From Planctomycetota bacterium (GTDB taxonomy: Bacteria; Planctomycetota; Phycisphaerae; SM23-33; FEN-1343), in contig JAAYZK010000088.1 in assembly GCA_012514895.1 (NCBI GenBank), positions 1-32,404 of the forward strand: 32,404 nucleotides of DNA, read 5' to 3'. Shown piece after piece: positions 14,929 through 22,907 of the stretch (the first letter of the stretch is position 1; each line of letters opens with the position of its first letter). The notes under the pieces are model-generated. The model saw only the letters and a program-made list of their open reading frames with translations. It searched no databases and was not told the origin of the DNA. The position numbers were made by a program, and so were the translations under genes.

Positions 14929-16881
14929 ATGTTCAAGCGCCGGCTGATAGCGTTCCTCCTGCTGGTGGGCGCCGGCCTGCTGGTGAATCTGGCACGGCTG
15001 GCTCACCTGCAGCTCGTTCGCGGGTCGGAGCATGCCCAGCGCGTCGAGGAACGGATGATCCGCCAGCGCCTGCTGGACACCCACCGCGGGGACATCGTCG
15101 ACCGCCGCGGGCGAATCCTCGCCACTGACCGGGCGTGTTTCGCCCTGCGCGTGGAGTACCGGGTGCTGCTGCTGGACCAGGTCCGCCGGCGCTGCGCCGC
15201 CCTCAGGATCCAAGGGTACAGCGCCCCCGCGGCCGTGCGGCAGGTGGAGGAGGACCTGGCCCCCACCGGCGAGGCGGCGCTGCTGGCCCGGTGGATCCGC
15301 CGCTACGGACGCCGCCACGAACTCTCCGAGGCCGACGCGCGCCGGCGCCTGACCGAACAGGCCACCTGGACGCTGAACCGCGCGGCCGAGCTGACGGAGC
15401 GCAGCCGCGAGGAGATCGACTCCGCCGCCGACGCGATCATCGCCCGCACGCAGGCCATCCGTACGGCCGTCGGCTCGCTGGTGGCCGAGCAGACGCGGTC
15501 GCACGTGGTCCTGGACGGCCTGGACGAACAGGACGCGGTGAACCTGCGGGGGGACGTCGAGCAGATGACCGGCGCCTCGGTCGTCGCGTCGACGGAGCGA
15601 TGGTACCCCTACCAGTCGATCGCCTGCCACGTGATCGGCCGCACCGGCCGCGTTAACGACAGGATCCTGAGGGAAGACCCCCACGGCGACGACCCGCTGT
15701 TGAGCTACCTGCCCACCGAGGACGTCGGCGTCTCGGGCGTGGAGAAACTCTGCGAGGCGACCCTGCGGGGCGTTCGCGGCAGCCAGGCCCTGCGCCGGGG
15801 CGAGGAGGTCACCCGCCGCAGCCCCACCGGCGGCGCGACGGTGGAACTGACGCTGGACATCGACCTGCAGCAGCGCCTCACCGATCTGCTGGCCGGCCAG
15901 GCCCACCACGGCGCCGCCGTCGTGCTGCACGTGCCCACCGGCGAGGTCCTCGCGCTGGTCAGCACGCCGACCTACGACCTGAACCGCTACGGGCGCGACG
16001 TCGTGTTCACCGAGGCGGTGAACACGGACAAGGCGAACCTCCCGCTGCTCAACCGCGCCGTCGCCCGCAGCTACCCGCCGGGCTCGACGGTCAAGCCGAT
16101 CACCGCCCTGGCGGGGCTGTCCGAGGGCGTGATCACCCCGTCGACGGCCTTCCCCTGCCTGGGCAAGGGCGATCGCCGCCGTCCCCGCTGCTGGTCGCCC
16201 GTCGGCCACGGCTCGATCACGTTGTCCGACGCGATCATGCACAGTTGCAACAGCTACTTCGCCCACACCGCCGACAGGCTGGGCTATGAGCGGCTCATCG
16301 GCTGGATGGCCGGCTTCGGCGCCGGCAAGCCGGTCGGCGCGGACCTGCCCGGAGAGGCCGGCGGCCTGGCGCCGGATGCGGCGTGGGTCTTGAAGCACGA
16401 CCGGCGGCCGATCTATCCCGGCGACGCACGGGCGGTCGCGATCGGCCAGGGCCTGCTGGAGGCCACGCCGATCCAGATCGCCAACGCCACCGCCACCATC
16501 GCCCGCGACGGGCAGTTCCTCCCGCCCCTGCTGGTGTCCGGCAACAGGGACCGCCAGGTCCCCCGCGACCTGCCGGTGCGGCCGGAGCACCTGGCGCTCG
16601 TCCGCGAGGGGATGTACCGCGTGATCAACGACCCGGCCAGCCAGACCGGCTACGGCCACGCCGCGCGCACCGGACCGGTCCTGTGCGGCAAAACGGGCAC
16701 CGCCCAGACCGGCCGCGCGGGGCAGTACATGGCCTGGTTCACGGGGTTCGCCCCGCGGGCCCATCCGCAGATCGCCGTCGCCTTCGTGCTGGAAGACACC
16801 CCCGAGGGCGGGTCCAGTTGCATCCCCATGGCCGAACAGACCATCGCCTGGTGCCTGGAGCTGGGGTATATCGAAGAGTAA
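14929..16881 (+). CDS. mrdA: Penicillin-binding protein 2 (peptidoglycan D,D-transpeptidase MrdA)
   Basis: This is a class B PBP that cross-links new lateral-wall peptidoglycan with its partner RodA. The 650-residue protein has an N-terminal membrane anchor (about 5-25), a dimerisation/pedestal region (with HRGDIVDRRGRILA near 47-60) and a transpeptidase domain with all three motifs: S386-T-V-K389 in YPPGSTVKP, S439-C-N441 and K588-T-G590. The length is typical. ATG 14929 begins 4 bases after mreD and rodA begins 2 bases after its stop, so the pair is almost certainly co-translated. The long reading frame on the opposite strand is a codon-bias shadow. Confidence 0.95.
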   Translation: MFKRRLIAFLLLVGAGLLVNLARLAHLQLVRGSEHAQRVEERMIRQRLLDTHRGDIVDRRGRILATDRACFALRVEYRVLLLDQVRRRCAALRIQGYSAPAAVRQVEEDLAPTGEAALLARWIRRYGRRHELSEADARRRLTEQATWTLNRAAELTERSREEIDSAADAIIARTQAIRTAVGSLVAEQTRSHVVLDGLDEQDAVNLRGDVEQMTGASVVASTERWYPYQSIACHVIGRTGRVNDRILREDPHGDDPLLSYLPTEDVGVSGVEKLCEATLRGVRGSQALRRGEEVTRRSPTGGATVELTLDIDLQQRLTDLLAGQAHHGAAVVLHVPTGEVLALVSTPTYDLNRYGRDVVFTEAVNTDKANLPLLNRAVARSYPPGSTVKPITALAGLSEGVITPSTAFPCLGKGDRRRPRCWSPVGHGSITLSDAIMHSCNSYFAHTADRLGYERLIGWMAGFGAGKPVGADLPGEAGGLAPDAAWVLKHDRRPIYPGDARAVAIGQGLLEATPIQIANATATIARDGQFLPPLLVSGNRDRQVPRDLPVRPEHLALVREGMYRVINDPASQTGYGHAARTGPVLCGKTGTAQTGRAGQYMAWFTGFAPRAHPQIAVAFVLEDTPEGGSSCIPMAEQTIAWCLELGYIEE

Positions 16882-16883
16882 CC

Positions 16884-18224
16884 ATGCTGCGAGCGTTGCG
16901 ACACTACGTGCAGGGCGTCTGCTGGCCGATCCCGGCGGCGATGGCCGCGCTGATGACCCTCAGCGTCCTGGCGGTCCGCCTGGCCGAGCAGGTCGACAGC
17001 GACCTGGCGGGGTTCGCGACCAAGCAGACGATCTTCGCGGGCGTGGCGCTGGCGGGATTCGTGGCGGCCTCCGCGGTGCACTACGAACGGATCGGCCGCG
17101 CCAGCGCTCTGCTGGCGGCCTTCACGCTGGCGTCCCTCGCGGCGGTCTTCGCGTTCCCGCCGGTCAACGGCAGCCAGCGGTGGATCCCGACCCCCGGCCC
17201 GCTGAAATTCCAGCCCTCCGAACTGGCCAAGCTGGTGTACATCATCACGCTGGCGTGGTATCTGCGCTACCGCAGCAACTACCGGCGTCTGGCGGGGCTG
17301 GTGGCGCCCTTCCTGATGACGCTGGTGCCGCTGGGGCTGATCCTGACCGAGCCGGACCTGGGCACGGCGCTGCTGCTGCTGCCGACGCTGATGGCGATGC
17401 TGCTGCTGGCCGGGGCGCGGCTGCGGCACTTCCTGGTGATCGGCGGCCTCGGCGCGCTGGTGATCCTCTGGCCCATGCCGCGCGGCGTGGACGTCGAGCA
17501 GTTCGAGCGCCAACGGAGCGGCTTCATCGCGTCGCGCCTGGGGCCGGTGACCTTCTACACCGTCGACGAAAGCCTGGATTGGCCGGACCGCCCCGTCACG
17601 CCGGTCGCCTACTGCCGCGTGCAGGTCGGCAACGGGCGGCCGTACGACATCGGGCCTTTCTCGCTGTGGTTCATGGAACGCCGCAGCCCCGGCAGCTACC
17701 AGGTCCGGCGGATCGCCGGCTGGCTGCGCCAGGGCGACCCGCGGATCATCGCCGCCTCGGGCTACCAGCAGCACTGGTCGATGCTGATCCTCGGTTCGGG
17801 CCGGTGGATCGGGCGGGGGACGTGGCAGTCGACCGACGCGTATTTCAGCATGCTGCCGGACGACCACACCGACTTCATCTTCGCCGTCATCGGCGGCCAG
17901 TGGGGCTTCGCGGGCTGCGCGACGGTGCTGGGGCTGTACGCGGTGATCTTCCTGTTCGGCGCCGACGTCGCCGCTTCCACGCGCGACCCCTTCGGGCGCC
18001 TGCTGGCGGCGGGGGTGCTGGCCCTGCTGGCGGCGCAGATCTTCATCAACATCGGCATGACCACCGGGCTGATGCCCGTGACGGGCATGACCCTGCCGCT
18101 GGTCAGCTACGGGGGCTCGAGCCTGCTGATCAACGGCATGGCGCTGGGACTGCTGGTCAACGTCGGCCGCCACCGGCCCCGGTCGCTGGCGCCGACGCCC
18201 TTTGAATTCGATGAGCCGGACTAA
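16884..18224 (+). CDS. mrdB: SEDS-family peptidoglycan glycosyltransferase RodA with an extra loop
   Basis: RodA polymerises glycan strands from lipid II. The 446-residue protein has about ten membrane segments and the SEDS hallmarks: FQPSELAKLVYI near 110, LTEPDLGTALLLLPT near 155, LPDDHTDFIFAV with the conserved Asp330, and PVTGMTLPLVSYGGSSL near 395. Most RodA proteins have about 370-420 residues. Here an extra segment of about 65 residues (about 204-270, with FYTVDESLDWPDRP) sits just before the SYQVRRI motif, in the large extracytoplasmic loop. ATG 16884 follows the PBP2 stop by 2 bases. The stop overlaps that of the convergent DUF5658 gene (18221-18224). Confidence 0.93.
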   Translation: MLRALRHYVQGVCWPIPAAMAALMTLSVLAVRLAEQVDSDLAGFATKQTIFAGVALAGFVAASAVHYERIGRASALLAAFTLASLAAVFAFPPVNGSQRWIPTPGPLKFQPSELAKLVYIITLAWYLRYRSNYRRLAGLVAPFLMTLVPLGLILTEPDLGTALLLLPTLMAMLLLAGARLRHFLVIGGLGALVILWPMPRGVDVEQFERQRSGFIASRLGPVTFYTVDESLDWPDRPVTPVAYCRVQVGNGRPYDIGPFSLWFMERRSPGSYQVRRIAGWLRQGDPRIIAASGYQQHWSMLILGSGRWIGRGTWQSTDAYFSMLPDDHTDFIFAVIGGQWGFAGCATVLGLYAVIFLFGADVAASTRDPFGRLLAAGVLALLAAQIFINIGMTTGLMPVTGMTLPLVSYGGSSLLINGMALGLLVNVGRHRPRSLAPTPFEFDEPD

Positions 18225-18643
18225 TGGACCGTGTGCTGCAGTACACTGAGCCAGTGCAACTGATGCATCCAGAGGAACGCCAGTACGACGTAGAGCACGC
18301 ACACGCACCAGCACGCCAGTTCGACGACGCGGCGGGTGCGGTACGTGAAGAAGATCGCCGCGGCGAAGGAGACCAGCGAGACCTTGAACAGGACCATCAG
18401 GGCCGGCCGGTCCATCAGCGGACGGGCGATGGGGTTGGCTTCCTGGAACATCCCGTGGTAGCGGACGGCGATCGTGCAGGTGAGGTCGAAGGCGTTGAGC
18501 ATCGCCAGCAGCACCAGCAGCAGCAGCACGCGGCGCCCGCGCAGGCGCCCCGGCTCGCCGGATGTGCGGCGAACCAGCGACTGGATGAATGCCAGCGGCG
18601 CTGCTGGGCTGCCATCCGATCGGATGCGAACCGGGCATGCCAT
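18221..18643 (-). CDS. DUF5658-type small membrane protein
   Basis: About 140 residues with three membrane segments: LLLLVLLAMLNAFDLTCT, a second around LMVLFKVSLVSFAAAIFF and a third around CWCVCVLYVVLAFLWM. An Asp lies in the first segment, and the loop FQEANPIARPLM joins the first two. This DLxxT...E.NP pattern matches the DUF5658 family; its function is unknown. ATG 18643 is preferred: AAGGA lies just upstream and it leaves a normal leader below the promoter at 18682-18710. The ATG at 18664 (147 residues) is possible but would leave a leader of only about 10 bases. It converges with rodA, the two stop codons overlapping. Confidence 0.75.
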   Translation of the reverse strand: MACPVRIRSDGSPAAPLAFIQSLVRRTSGEPGRLRGRRVLLLLVLLAMLNAFDLTCTIAVRYHGMFQEANPIARPLMDRPALMVLFKVSLVSFAAAIFFTYRTRRVVELACWCVCVLYVVLAFLWMHQLHWLSVLQHTVH

Positions 18644-18662
18644 AGGATCCTTATCGTCGCAC

Positions 18663-19568
18663 ATGGAGCACCTGTTGACTAATAATAGTATAGTCGCGAA
18701 CTTCGCTCAAGGCCGCTCCGCCGGCGCCGCTGAGCCCCTGGAGGTGGTGCCCCTGGCGCTGAAGGGGGCGACCTCGCCGCTGGTGGTCTTCCGCCCCGCC
18801 GCCGCGTCGGGCCCGCCAGTGGTCCTGTTACACGGAATCGCCAGCCACCCGGGGTGGTTCGAGGCTTCGGCCGGGGCCCTGGCCGCCGCCGGCCACGCCG
18901 TCTACAGCGTCACCCGTCGGGGCAGCGGCACGAACGTCGATGCCCGCGGGCACGCCCGGTCGGTCGGGCAGTTGCTGGACGACCTGGACCGGGCCGTCGA
19001 CGCCGCCGTCGCCGACAGCGGCCGGGAGCGGGTGGCCCTGGCGGGCATCAGTTGGGGCGGCAAGTACGCCGCCTGCTGGGCGCTCGATCCCCGGCGGGCC
19101 GGGCGGCTGGCCGCGCTGGCGCTGGTCGCGCCGGGGGTCGTGCCGCGGGTGACGCTGCCGCCGGACCTGCGCCTGGCGATCGCGGCCTGCGCGGTGGTGC
19201 TGCCCCGCCAGCGGTTCCCCATCCCGCTGAACGACCCGGCCCTGTTCACCGACACGCCCGAGCGGCGGCAGTTCATCGCCGACGACCCCCACCGCCTCAC
19301 GGCCGCCACGGCCCGCTTCCTGGCCGTCAGCCGCCTGATGGACCGCCGCCTCGCGCGGGCCCCGGCCGGGGCGATCGAGACGCCGACGACGCTCCTGCTG
19401 GCCGACCGCGACCGGATCATCGACAACCGCGCCACCCAGACGAGCCTCCAGCGGCTCACCGGCGGCCTCCTGCGGACGTGCACGCTCGCCGGGGCGCACA
19501 CCCTGGAATTCGAACCCGACCCCACAGCCTATTTCGCCGCCCTCGTGGCGGCCGTCCAGACCCCATGA
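18663..19568 (+). CDS. Alpha/beta-hydrolase-fold protein
   Basis: A 301-residue serine hydrolase fold. The oxyanion-hole motif LLHGIASH (about 55-62), nucleophile elbow GISWGG with Ser130, acid residue in LLLADRDRIID (Asp248 or Asp250) and GAHTLEFE with His279 give a complete triad. No signal peptide is visible, so it is cytosolic. The substrate is unknown; lysophospholipase-like or ester hydrolases look similar. ATG 18663 is the best in-frame start but lacks a good ribosome binding site, and its first 15 codons coincide with the AT-rich promoter of the opposite gene, so the true start may be a few codons downstream. Its stop overlaps the next gene by ATGA. Confidence 0.8.
   Translation: MEHLLTNNSIVANFAQGRSAGAAEPLEVVPLALKGATSPLVVFRPAAASGPPVVLLHGIASHPGWFEASAGALAAAGHAVYSVTRRGSGTNVDARGHARSVGQLLDDLDRAVDAAVADSGRERVALAGISWGGKYAACWALDPRRAGRLAALALVAPGVVPRVTLPPDLRLAIAACAVVLPRQRFPIPLNDPALFTDTPERRQFIADDPHRLTAATARFLAVSRLMDRRLARAPAGAIETPTTLLLADRDRIIDNRATQTSLQRLTGGLLRTCTLAGAHTLEFEPDPTAYFAALVAAVQTP
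18682..18710 (-). promoter_or_regulatory. Sigma70-like promoter for the DUF5658 gene
   Basis: On the minus strand TTGAGC (18710-18705) and TATTAT (18687-18682) are separated by 17 bases. This is a conspicuously AT-rich patch in GC-rich sequence. It lies inside the first codons of the divergent hydrolase gene as annotated. The start point would be near 18674. Confidence 0.5.
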
Positions 19569-20698
19569 CACCACGCGAACGTCTCCAGACCGTCCTGGCC
19601 GGAAACCTCCCCGACTGCGTGCCGGTTGCGCCGGACACGTCGAACATGATCCCCTGCCGCCTGACGGGCAAGCCCTTCTGGGATCTCTACCTCTACAACG
19701 ACCCGCCCCCGTGGGAGGCGTACATCGCCTGCGCCAAGCACTTCGGCTTCGACGCGCTGATGGATGGGTACTTCCCGCTGCAGTTGCCCGAGGAGGCCGC
19801 CGACCGCCCCCCGGTCGAGCGGTTCATCGTCGCCCGCACGGGCGAGCGGATCATCACGCAGGACGCCTGGATGGACGACGGCAGGCGCCGCTGGGCCGAC
19901 ACCGTCACCGTCTACTACGTCGACGCCCCACCGTCGAACCGCGTCGCGCCGGCGAAGGTGGGCCTGCCGCCGGTGCCGGCGCGGTGGGAGCCCGTCGAGG
20001 GGGCCAGGCCGGTCGACTACGGGCCGGCGGGGCTGACGCGGGCGAAGCGACTGATGGGCGACCAGGGGCTGGTCGGCGTGTTTGCCTGCGGGACGGTGGC
20101 GTTCAGCGGCGAAGAGGGCGTCTTCCGCTACTACGACAACCCTGACAAACACGCCCAGTGGGCCGCCGAACGCCTCGAGGCCGCCGAACGCCGCTTCGCA
20201 CGGATCATGGCGATGGACGACCGGCCCGACTTCCTCTGCGTCGGCGGGTCGGGCACGCTGGTGTTCCAGACGGTGGAGATGTTCCGCACCGTCGCCTTCC
20301 CCGCCGTCCGTCGGATCATCGAGTTGGCGACCGCTGCCGGCATGCCGACGCATGTGCACTCGTGCGGCCCGGAAGCCGAACTGGTGCGGATCTTCGCCGA
20401 GGAGACGGCGCTGACCGTCATCGACCCGCTGGAGATCCCGCCCATGGGCGACTGCGACCTGGCCGCACTGAAGCGAAAGTACGGCCGCAAGCTGGTCCTG
20501 AAGGGCAACCTGCACACCACCGACGTCATGCTGCGCGGCAGCGTCGGCGACGTCGTCGCCGCCAGCCGCCGGGCCATCGACGACGCCGCGGACGGCGGGC
20601 GGTTCATCCTCTCCACCGGCGACCAGTGCGGCCGCGACACGCCCGACGCCAACCTGCGCGCGATGATCGAGACGGCACGGACGTATGGGAGGTACTGA
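19565..20698 (+). CDS. UroD/MtaA-fold methyltransferase-like protein with HxC...C site
   Basis: The 377-residue protein has the uroporphyrinogen decarboxylase/MtaA-CmuA TIM-barrel pattern: start MTPRERLQTVLAGNLPDCVPVAP, barrel strands through the middle and a late segment GNLHTTDVMLRGS. The zinc site expected for corrinoid-dependent methyltransferases is visible as His265-x-Cys267 (THVHSCGP) with a candidate third ligand Cys355 (GDQCGRDTP). This favours a methyl-transfer enzyme over a true uroporphyrinogen decarboxylase. No corrinoid protein or reductive activase is in the window. It is translationally coupled to the preceding hydrolase (ATGA), suggesting a shared substrate pathway. The stop lies 3 bases from the stop of the convergent propeller gene. 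Confidence 0.8.
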   Translation: MTPRERLQTVLAGNLPDCVPVAPDTSNMIPCRLTGKPFWDLYLYNDPPPWEAYIACAKHFGFDALMDGYFPLQLPEEAADRPPVERFIVARTGERIITQDAWMDDGRRRWADTVTVYYVDAPPSNRVAPAKVGLPPVPARWEPVEGARPVDYGPAGLTRAKRLMGDQGLVGVFACGTVAFSGEEGVFRYYDNPDKHAQWAAERLEAAERRFARIMAMDDRPDFLCVGGSGTLVFQTVEMFRTVAFPAVRRIIELATAAGMPTHVHSCGPEAELVRIFAEETALTVIDPLEIPPMGDCDLAALKRKYGRKLVLKGNLHTTDVMLRGSVGDVVAASRRAIDDAADGGRFILSTGDQCGRDTPDANLRAMIETARTYGRY

Positions 20699-20701
20699 CG
20701 G

Positions 20702-21880
20702 CTAGGCGACGACCTCCCTCACGTCCGCGACGTACATCCGCCGGCGCCCTTCGTGGAGCGAGTCGAAGCACACCCGCGTGCCGGTCCGGTCCCAGCGGGG
20801 GTGCAGGTCGCAGCGGATCTCGCCGGCCGTGTCCGGGGGGGAGTAGAACCGGCCGATGACGACCTTGGTGTTGTCGGCCATGCGGTAGAGGATCAGTTCG
20901 CGCCGGTGGCTGTCGCCCCGCGGGTAGCTGTCGGTGAGCATCCACCGGCGGTCGGGCGAGAACGAGCAGTGGCCGTCGCAGTCCAGGACATCGGTGCCGA
21001 GCGGCTCGGCCGAACCGTCCCGTTCGTCCCAGGTGTAGTAGTGGCGGTCGGGGCTGACCGCGCCGGCGATGCCCCAGCCGGTGATGCGGCGGCCATCCTT
21101 CCAGTCGAAGTGGCTCATGACCCCGTCGTCGACGACGATCCGCACGTCGCTGCCGTCCGGGTCGGCGGTCAGCAGGCGGGTGGTCCACGGGCCGCCGGTG
21201 TCGGGGCGCTTCCACCGGTGCAGGAAAGCGAAGCGGGTGTCGTCGGTGTTGAACTGCATGTGGTTGACCCAGTGGATCGCCCCGTCCATCGTCGCCTTGG
21301 GCTCCAGTTCGGCCAGTTGGGCCAGCGAGAGGATCAGCCTGTGCTCGCCCGTGGTCATGTCCATCCGCCACAGCCCGTCGTCGGCGGGTCGCAGACGGCC
21401 GGCGGTGGGGTTGGGCGCGGTGACGTACCCGTAGCCCGGTCGGGTGACGTGGACGCGGCCGAAGTTCAGGCTGATCGCCTGCGTGCCGTCCCGGCTGAGA
21501 CAATAGGTTCCCAGCGGCAGCGTGCGGCAGTCGCCGCTGAACGCATCCAGCAGACGGGTGACGACGCGGCCGCCGTCGAGATCGTTGTAGAGGATCCCGC
21601 GGTCCCAGGCCGGCCCCACCCACTGGAGCATGCAGGCCTGCTGCCAGTTCCACGCCCGCGTCCGGCCCAGCGTCCGCCAGGCGTTACCGTCGCGGGTGTC
21701 GATCAGCCCGATCCGTGCCGCGTCGTCCGGCCGCTGCGGGCGGTCGAAGAAGTCCGCCTCCAGCGCCAGCAGGTACCGCCCCGAGGCGTCCCACGGGCTG
21801 ACGTTGTAGTAGCCGAAGTAATACTGCCCCGGCCCGCCGGTCACAGGCGCGGCGGGGATCTCGTGTTCGACCACGGGCAT
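20702..21880 (-). CDS. Beta-propeller protein, oligogalacturonate-lyase-like
   Basis: A 392-residue protein made of repeated beta-sheet blades of TolB/oligogalacturonate-lyase type: repeated SPD.RW/Y and W...G pieces such as FSPDRRWMLTDSYP, VSPDRHYYTWD, WNWQQACMLQWVG and LHPRWDRTGTRVCFDS. Histidines in SHFDWKDGRR and GHCSFSPD could be metal ligands as in oligogalacturonate lyases, but the identity is tentative. No signal peptide is evident. AGGAG lies 6 bases before ATG 21880; the 46 residues before this ATG read as translated repeat sequence. Planctomycetes carry many such proteins linked to sugar catabolism. Activity unproven. Confidence 0.7.
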   Translation of the reverse strand: MPVVEHEIPAAPVTGGPGQYYFGYYNVSPWDASGRYLLALEADFFDRPQRPDDAARIGLIDTRDGNAWRTLGRTRAWNWQQACMLQWVGPAWDRGILYNDLDGGRVVTRLLDAFSGDCRTLPLGTYCLSRDGTQAISLNFGRVHVTRPGYGYVTAPNPTAGRLRPADDGLWRMDMTTGEHRLILSLAQLAELEPKATMDGAIHWVNHMQFNTDDTRFAFLHRWKRPDTGGPWTTRLLTADPDGSDVRIVVDDGVMSHFDWKDGRRITGWGIAGAVSPDRHYYTWDERDGSAEPLGTDVLDCDGHCSFSPDRRWMLTDSYPRGDSHRRELILYRMADNTKVVIGRFYSPPDTAGEIRCDLHPRWDRTGTRVCFDSLHEGRRRMYVADVREVVA

Positions 21881-21924
21881 GTGTGCTCCTCTCGTCGGTG
21901 GAAAGCTCCTTGGCCACGATGAGA

Positions 21925-21970
21925 GGATAAGCGGCGAGTGCCGGATACTGAACAGGGAATATCGAAGGAA
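21925..21970. repeat. Fragment of a dispersed intergenic repeat
   Basis: The sequence GAGTGCCGGATACTGAACAG followed by GGAATATCGAAGGA is less GC-rich than its surroundings and matches a kind of short intergenic repeat I recall from several phyla. It sits between the propeller start and the terminator hairpin of the hsp20 pair. Only one copy is visible here, so the repeat status is from memory. Confidence 0.3.
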
Positions 21971-21975
21971 ACGCC

Positions 21976-22015
21976 CCCGCGGCGCCGGCGCGCCCCGCCG
22001 CGCCGGCGCCGCGGG
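21976..22015 (-). terminator. Strong hairpin terminator of the hsp20 pair
   Basis: A perfect 17-bp all-GC stem (21976-21992 against 21999-22015) with a 6-base loop starts 11 bases after the second hsp20 stop. On the minus strand it is followed by a modest T-rich stretch (GTTTCCTT), so it is placed and oriented to terminate the hsp20 transcript before the propeller gene. Confidence 0.65.
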
Positions 22016-22025
22016 CATGGCGGCG

Positions 22026-22430
22026 TCACTTCACTTCGATGCGTTTCTGTCGCGGCTGCTTCTTGGGCAGCGTCAAGGTGAGAACGCCGTTGGCCATCTT
22101 CGCCTCGATCCCGTCGTGGTCGATCGCGTCGCTCACCGAGAACGAGCGCTGGTAGTCGCCGACGTCGTACTCGGCGTAGGCGGCGCCCTCGCGGCGGTGG
22201 CCCTCGGCAAGCGTCCCGCGCACGGTCAGCACGCCGTCGGCCAGCGTGATCTCCACGCCCTCGCTCCTCACGCCCGGCATGTCGGCGGTCAGGACGATGG
22301 CCTCGTTGGTCTGGCGGATGTCCGTCGCCGGCACGAACACGCGCCCCTCGCGGGTCGGTTCCACACCCTGCTGCTGCAGTTCGCTGTCGGTCTTCTTCTC
22401 GATGTTGCGTTCCAGTGTCGCTTCAGCCAT
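22026..22430 (-). CDS. Hsp20/alpha-crystallin small heat-shock protein (second of pair)
   Basis: A 134-residue ATP-independent holdase. The alpha-crystallin domain occupies about residues 35-125 (VPATDIRQTNEAIVLTADMPGVRSEGVEITLADGVLTVRG, DYQRSFSVSDAID, MANGVLTLTLPK). The C-terminal tail is short and ends in KRIEVK, without a clear separate IXI motif. The N-terminal region is short and polar. ATG 22430 is preceded by CAGGAGGTGCG, an almost ideal ribosome binding site identical to that of the sister gene. It follows the first hsp20 by 45 bases and ends at a strong terminator. Confidence 0.92.
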   Translation of the reverse strand: MAEATLERNIEKKTDSELQQQGVEPTREGRVFVPATDIRQTNEAIVLTADMPGVRSEGVEITLADGVLTVRGTLAEGHRREGAAYAEYDVGDYQRSFSVSDAIDHDGIEAKMANGVLTLTLPKKQPRQKRIEVK

Positions 22431-22475
22431 GGTCGCACCTCCTGGCGGAGTCTTCTGTTGGATATTCGTCCCCAT

Positions 22476-22907
22476 TCAGCCCTTCACCGTGATCCGCCGG
22501 GGCTGCTCGGCCTCGTGGCGGCGCACGCGGATCTCCAGCACGCCGTCGCGGCAGGTCGCTTCGACGCCGTCCGGATCGGGCTCGAAGGGCAGTTCGATGC
22601 TGCGGGCGAAACTCCCGAACGTGCGTTCCCGGCGGTGCCACGTGTCGCCCTCGCCGGCCGGGTCGCCCTTCCGCTGACCGCGGATGGCCAGCGCGTGGCC
22701 GCTCACGCTCACGTCCAGGTCCGCCGGGTCCACCCCGGGCAGTTCCATCGTCACCACGGCGCCGTCCGCCTCGTTGTAGACGTTCACCGGCGGAAACGCG
22801 GCGGCCCGGGTCCTGCCGAACTGACTGACAAGCCGGTCCATCTGGCGCTCCATGTCCTGAAGCGCACGCCACGGATTCCACAACCCTTGCCATCCGAAAC
22901 CGTTCAT
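22476..22907 (-). CDS. Hsp20/alpha-crystallin small heat-shock protein (first of pair)
   Basis: A 143-residue small heat-shock protein. The N-terminal arm is aromatic and helical (MNGFGWQGLWNPWRALQDMERQMDRLVSQF). The alpha-crystallin domain spans about 42-135 (FPPVNVYNEADGAVVTMELPGVDPADLDVSVSG, RTFGSFARSIELPFEPD, CRDGVLEIRVRRHEAEQPRRITVKG). Its arm differs sharply from that of its partner, which fits hetero-oligomers. ATG 22907 has CAGGAGGTGCG just upstream. A minus-strand TATAGT (23036-23041) would place a promoter with a leader of about 120 bases. No CIRCE element is present. A small TGCCC/GGGCA hairpin (22952-22966) lies in this leader. Confidence 0.92.
   Translation of the reverse strand: MNGFGWQGLWNPWRALQDMERQMDRLVSQFGRTRAAAFPPVNVYNEADGAVVTMELPGVDPADLDVSVSGHALAIRGQRKGDPAGEGDTWHRRERTFGSFARSIELPFEPDPDGVEATCRDGVLEIRVRRHEAEQPRRITVKG

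Noticed and set aside
14896-16764. 622-codon open frame on the minus strand opposite the PBP2 gene
   Set aside because: It mirrors the codon bias of PBP2, has low-complexity Gly/Arg/Ala composition and no motifs, whereas PBP2 has all three catalytic motifs.
18674-18696. Plus-strand TTGACT and TATAGT as a hydrolase promoter
   Set aside because: Only about 8-10 bases separate the hexamers and they lie after the proposed start codon; the minus-strand pair has correct 17-base spacing.
19565-20698. HemE (true uroporphyrinogen decarboxylase)
   Set aside because: It carries a His-x-Cys...Cys zinc-type site and lacks the HemE N-terminal RQAGRYLPEY-type signature.
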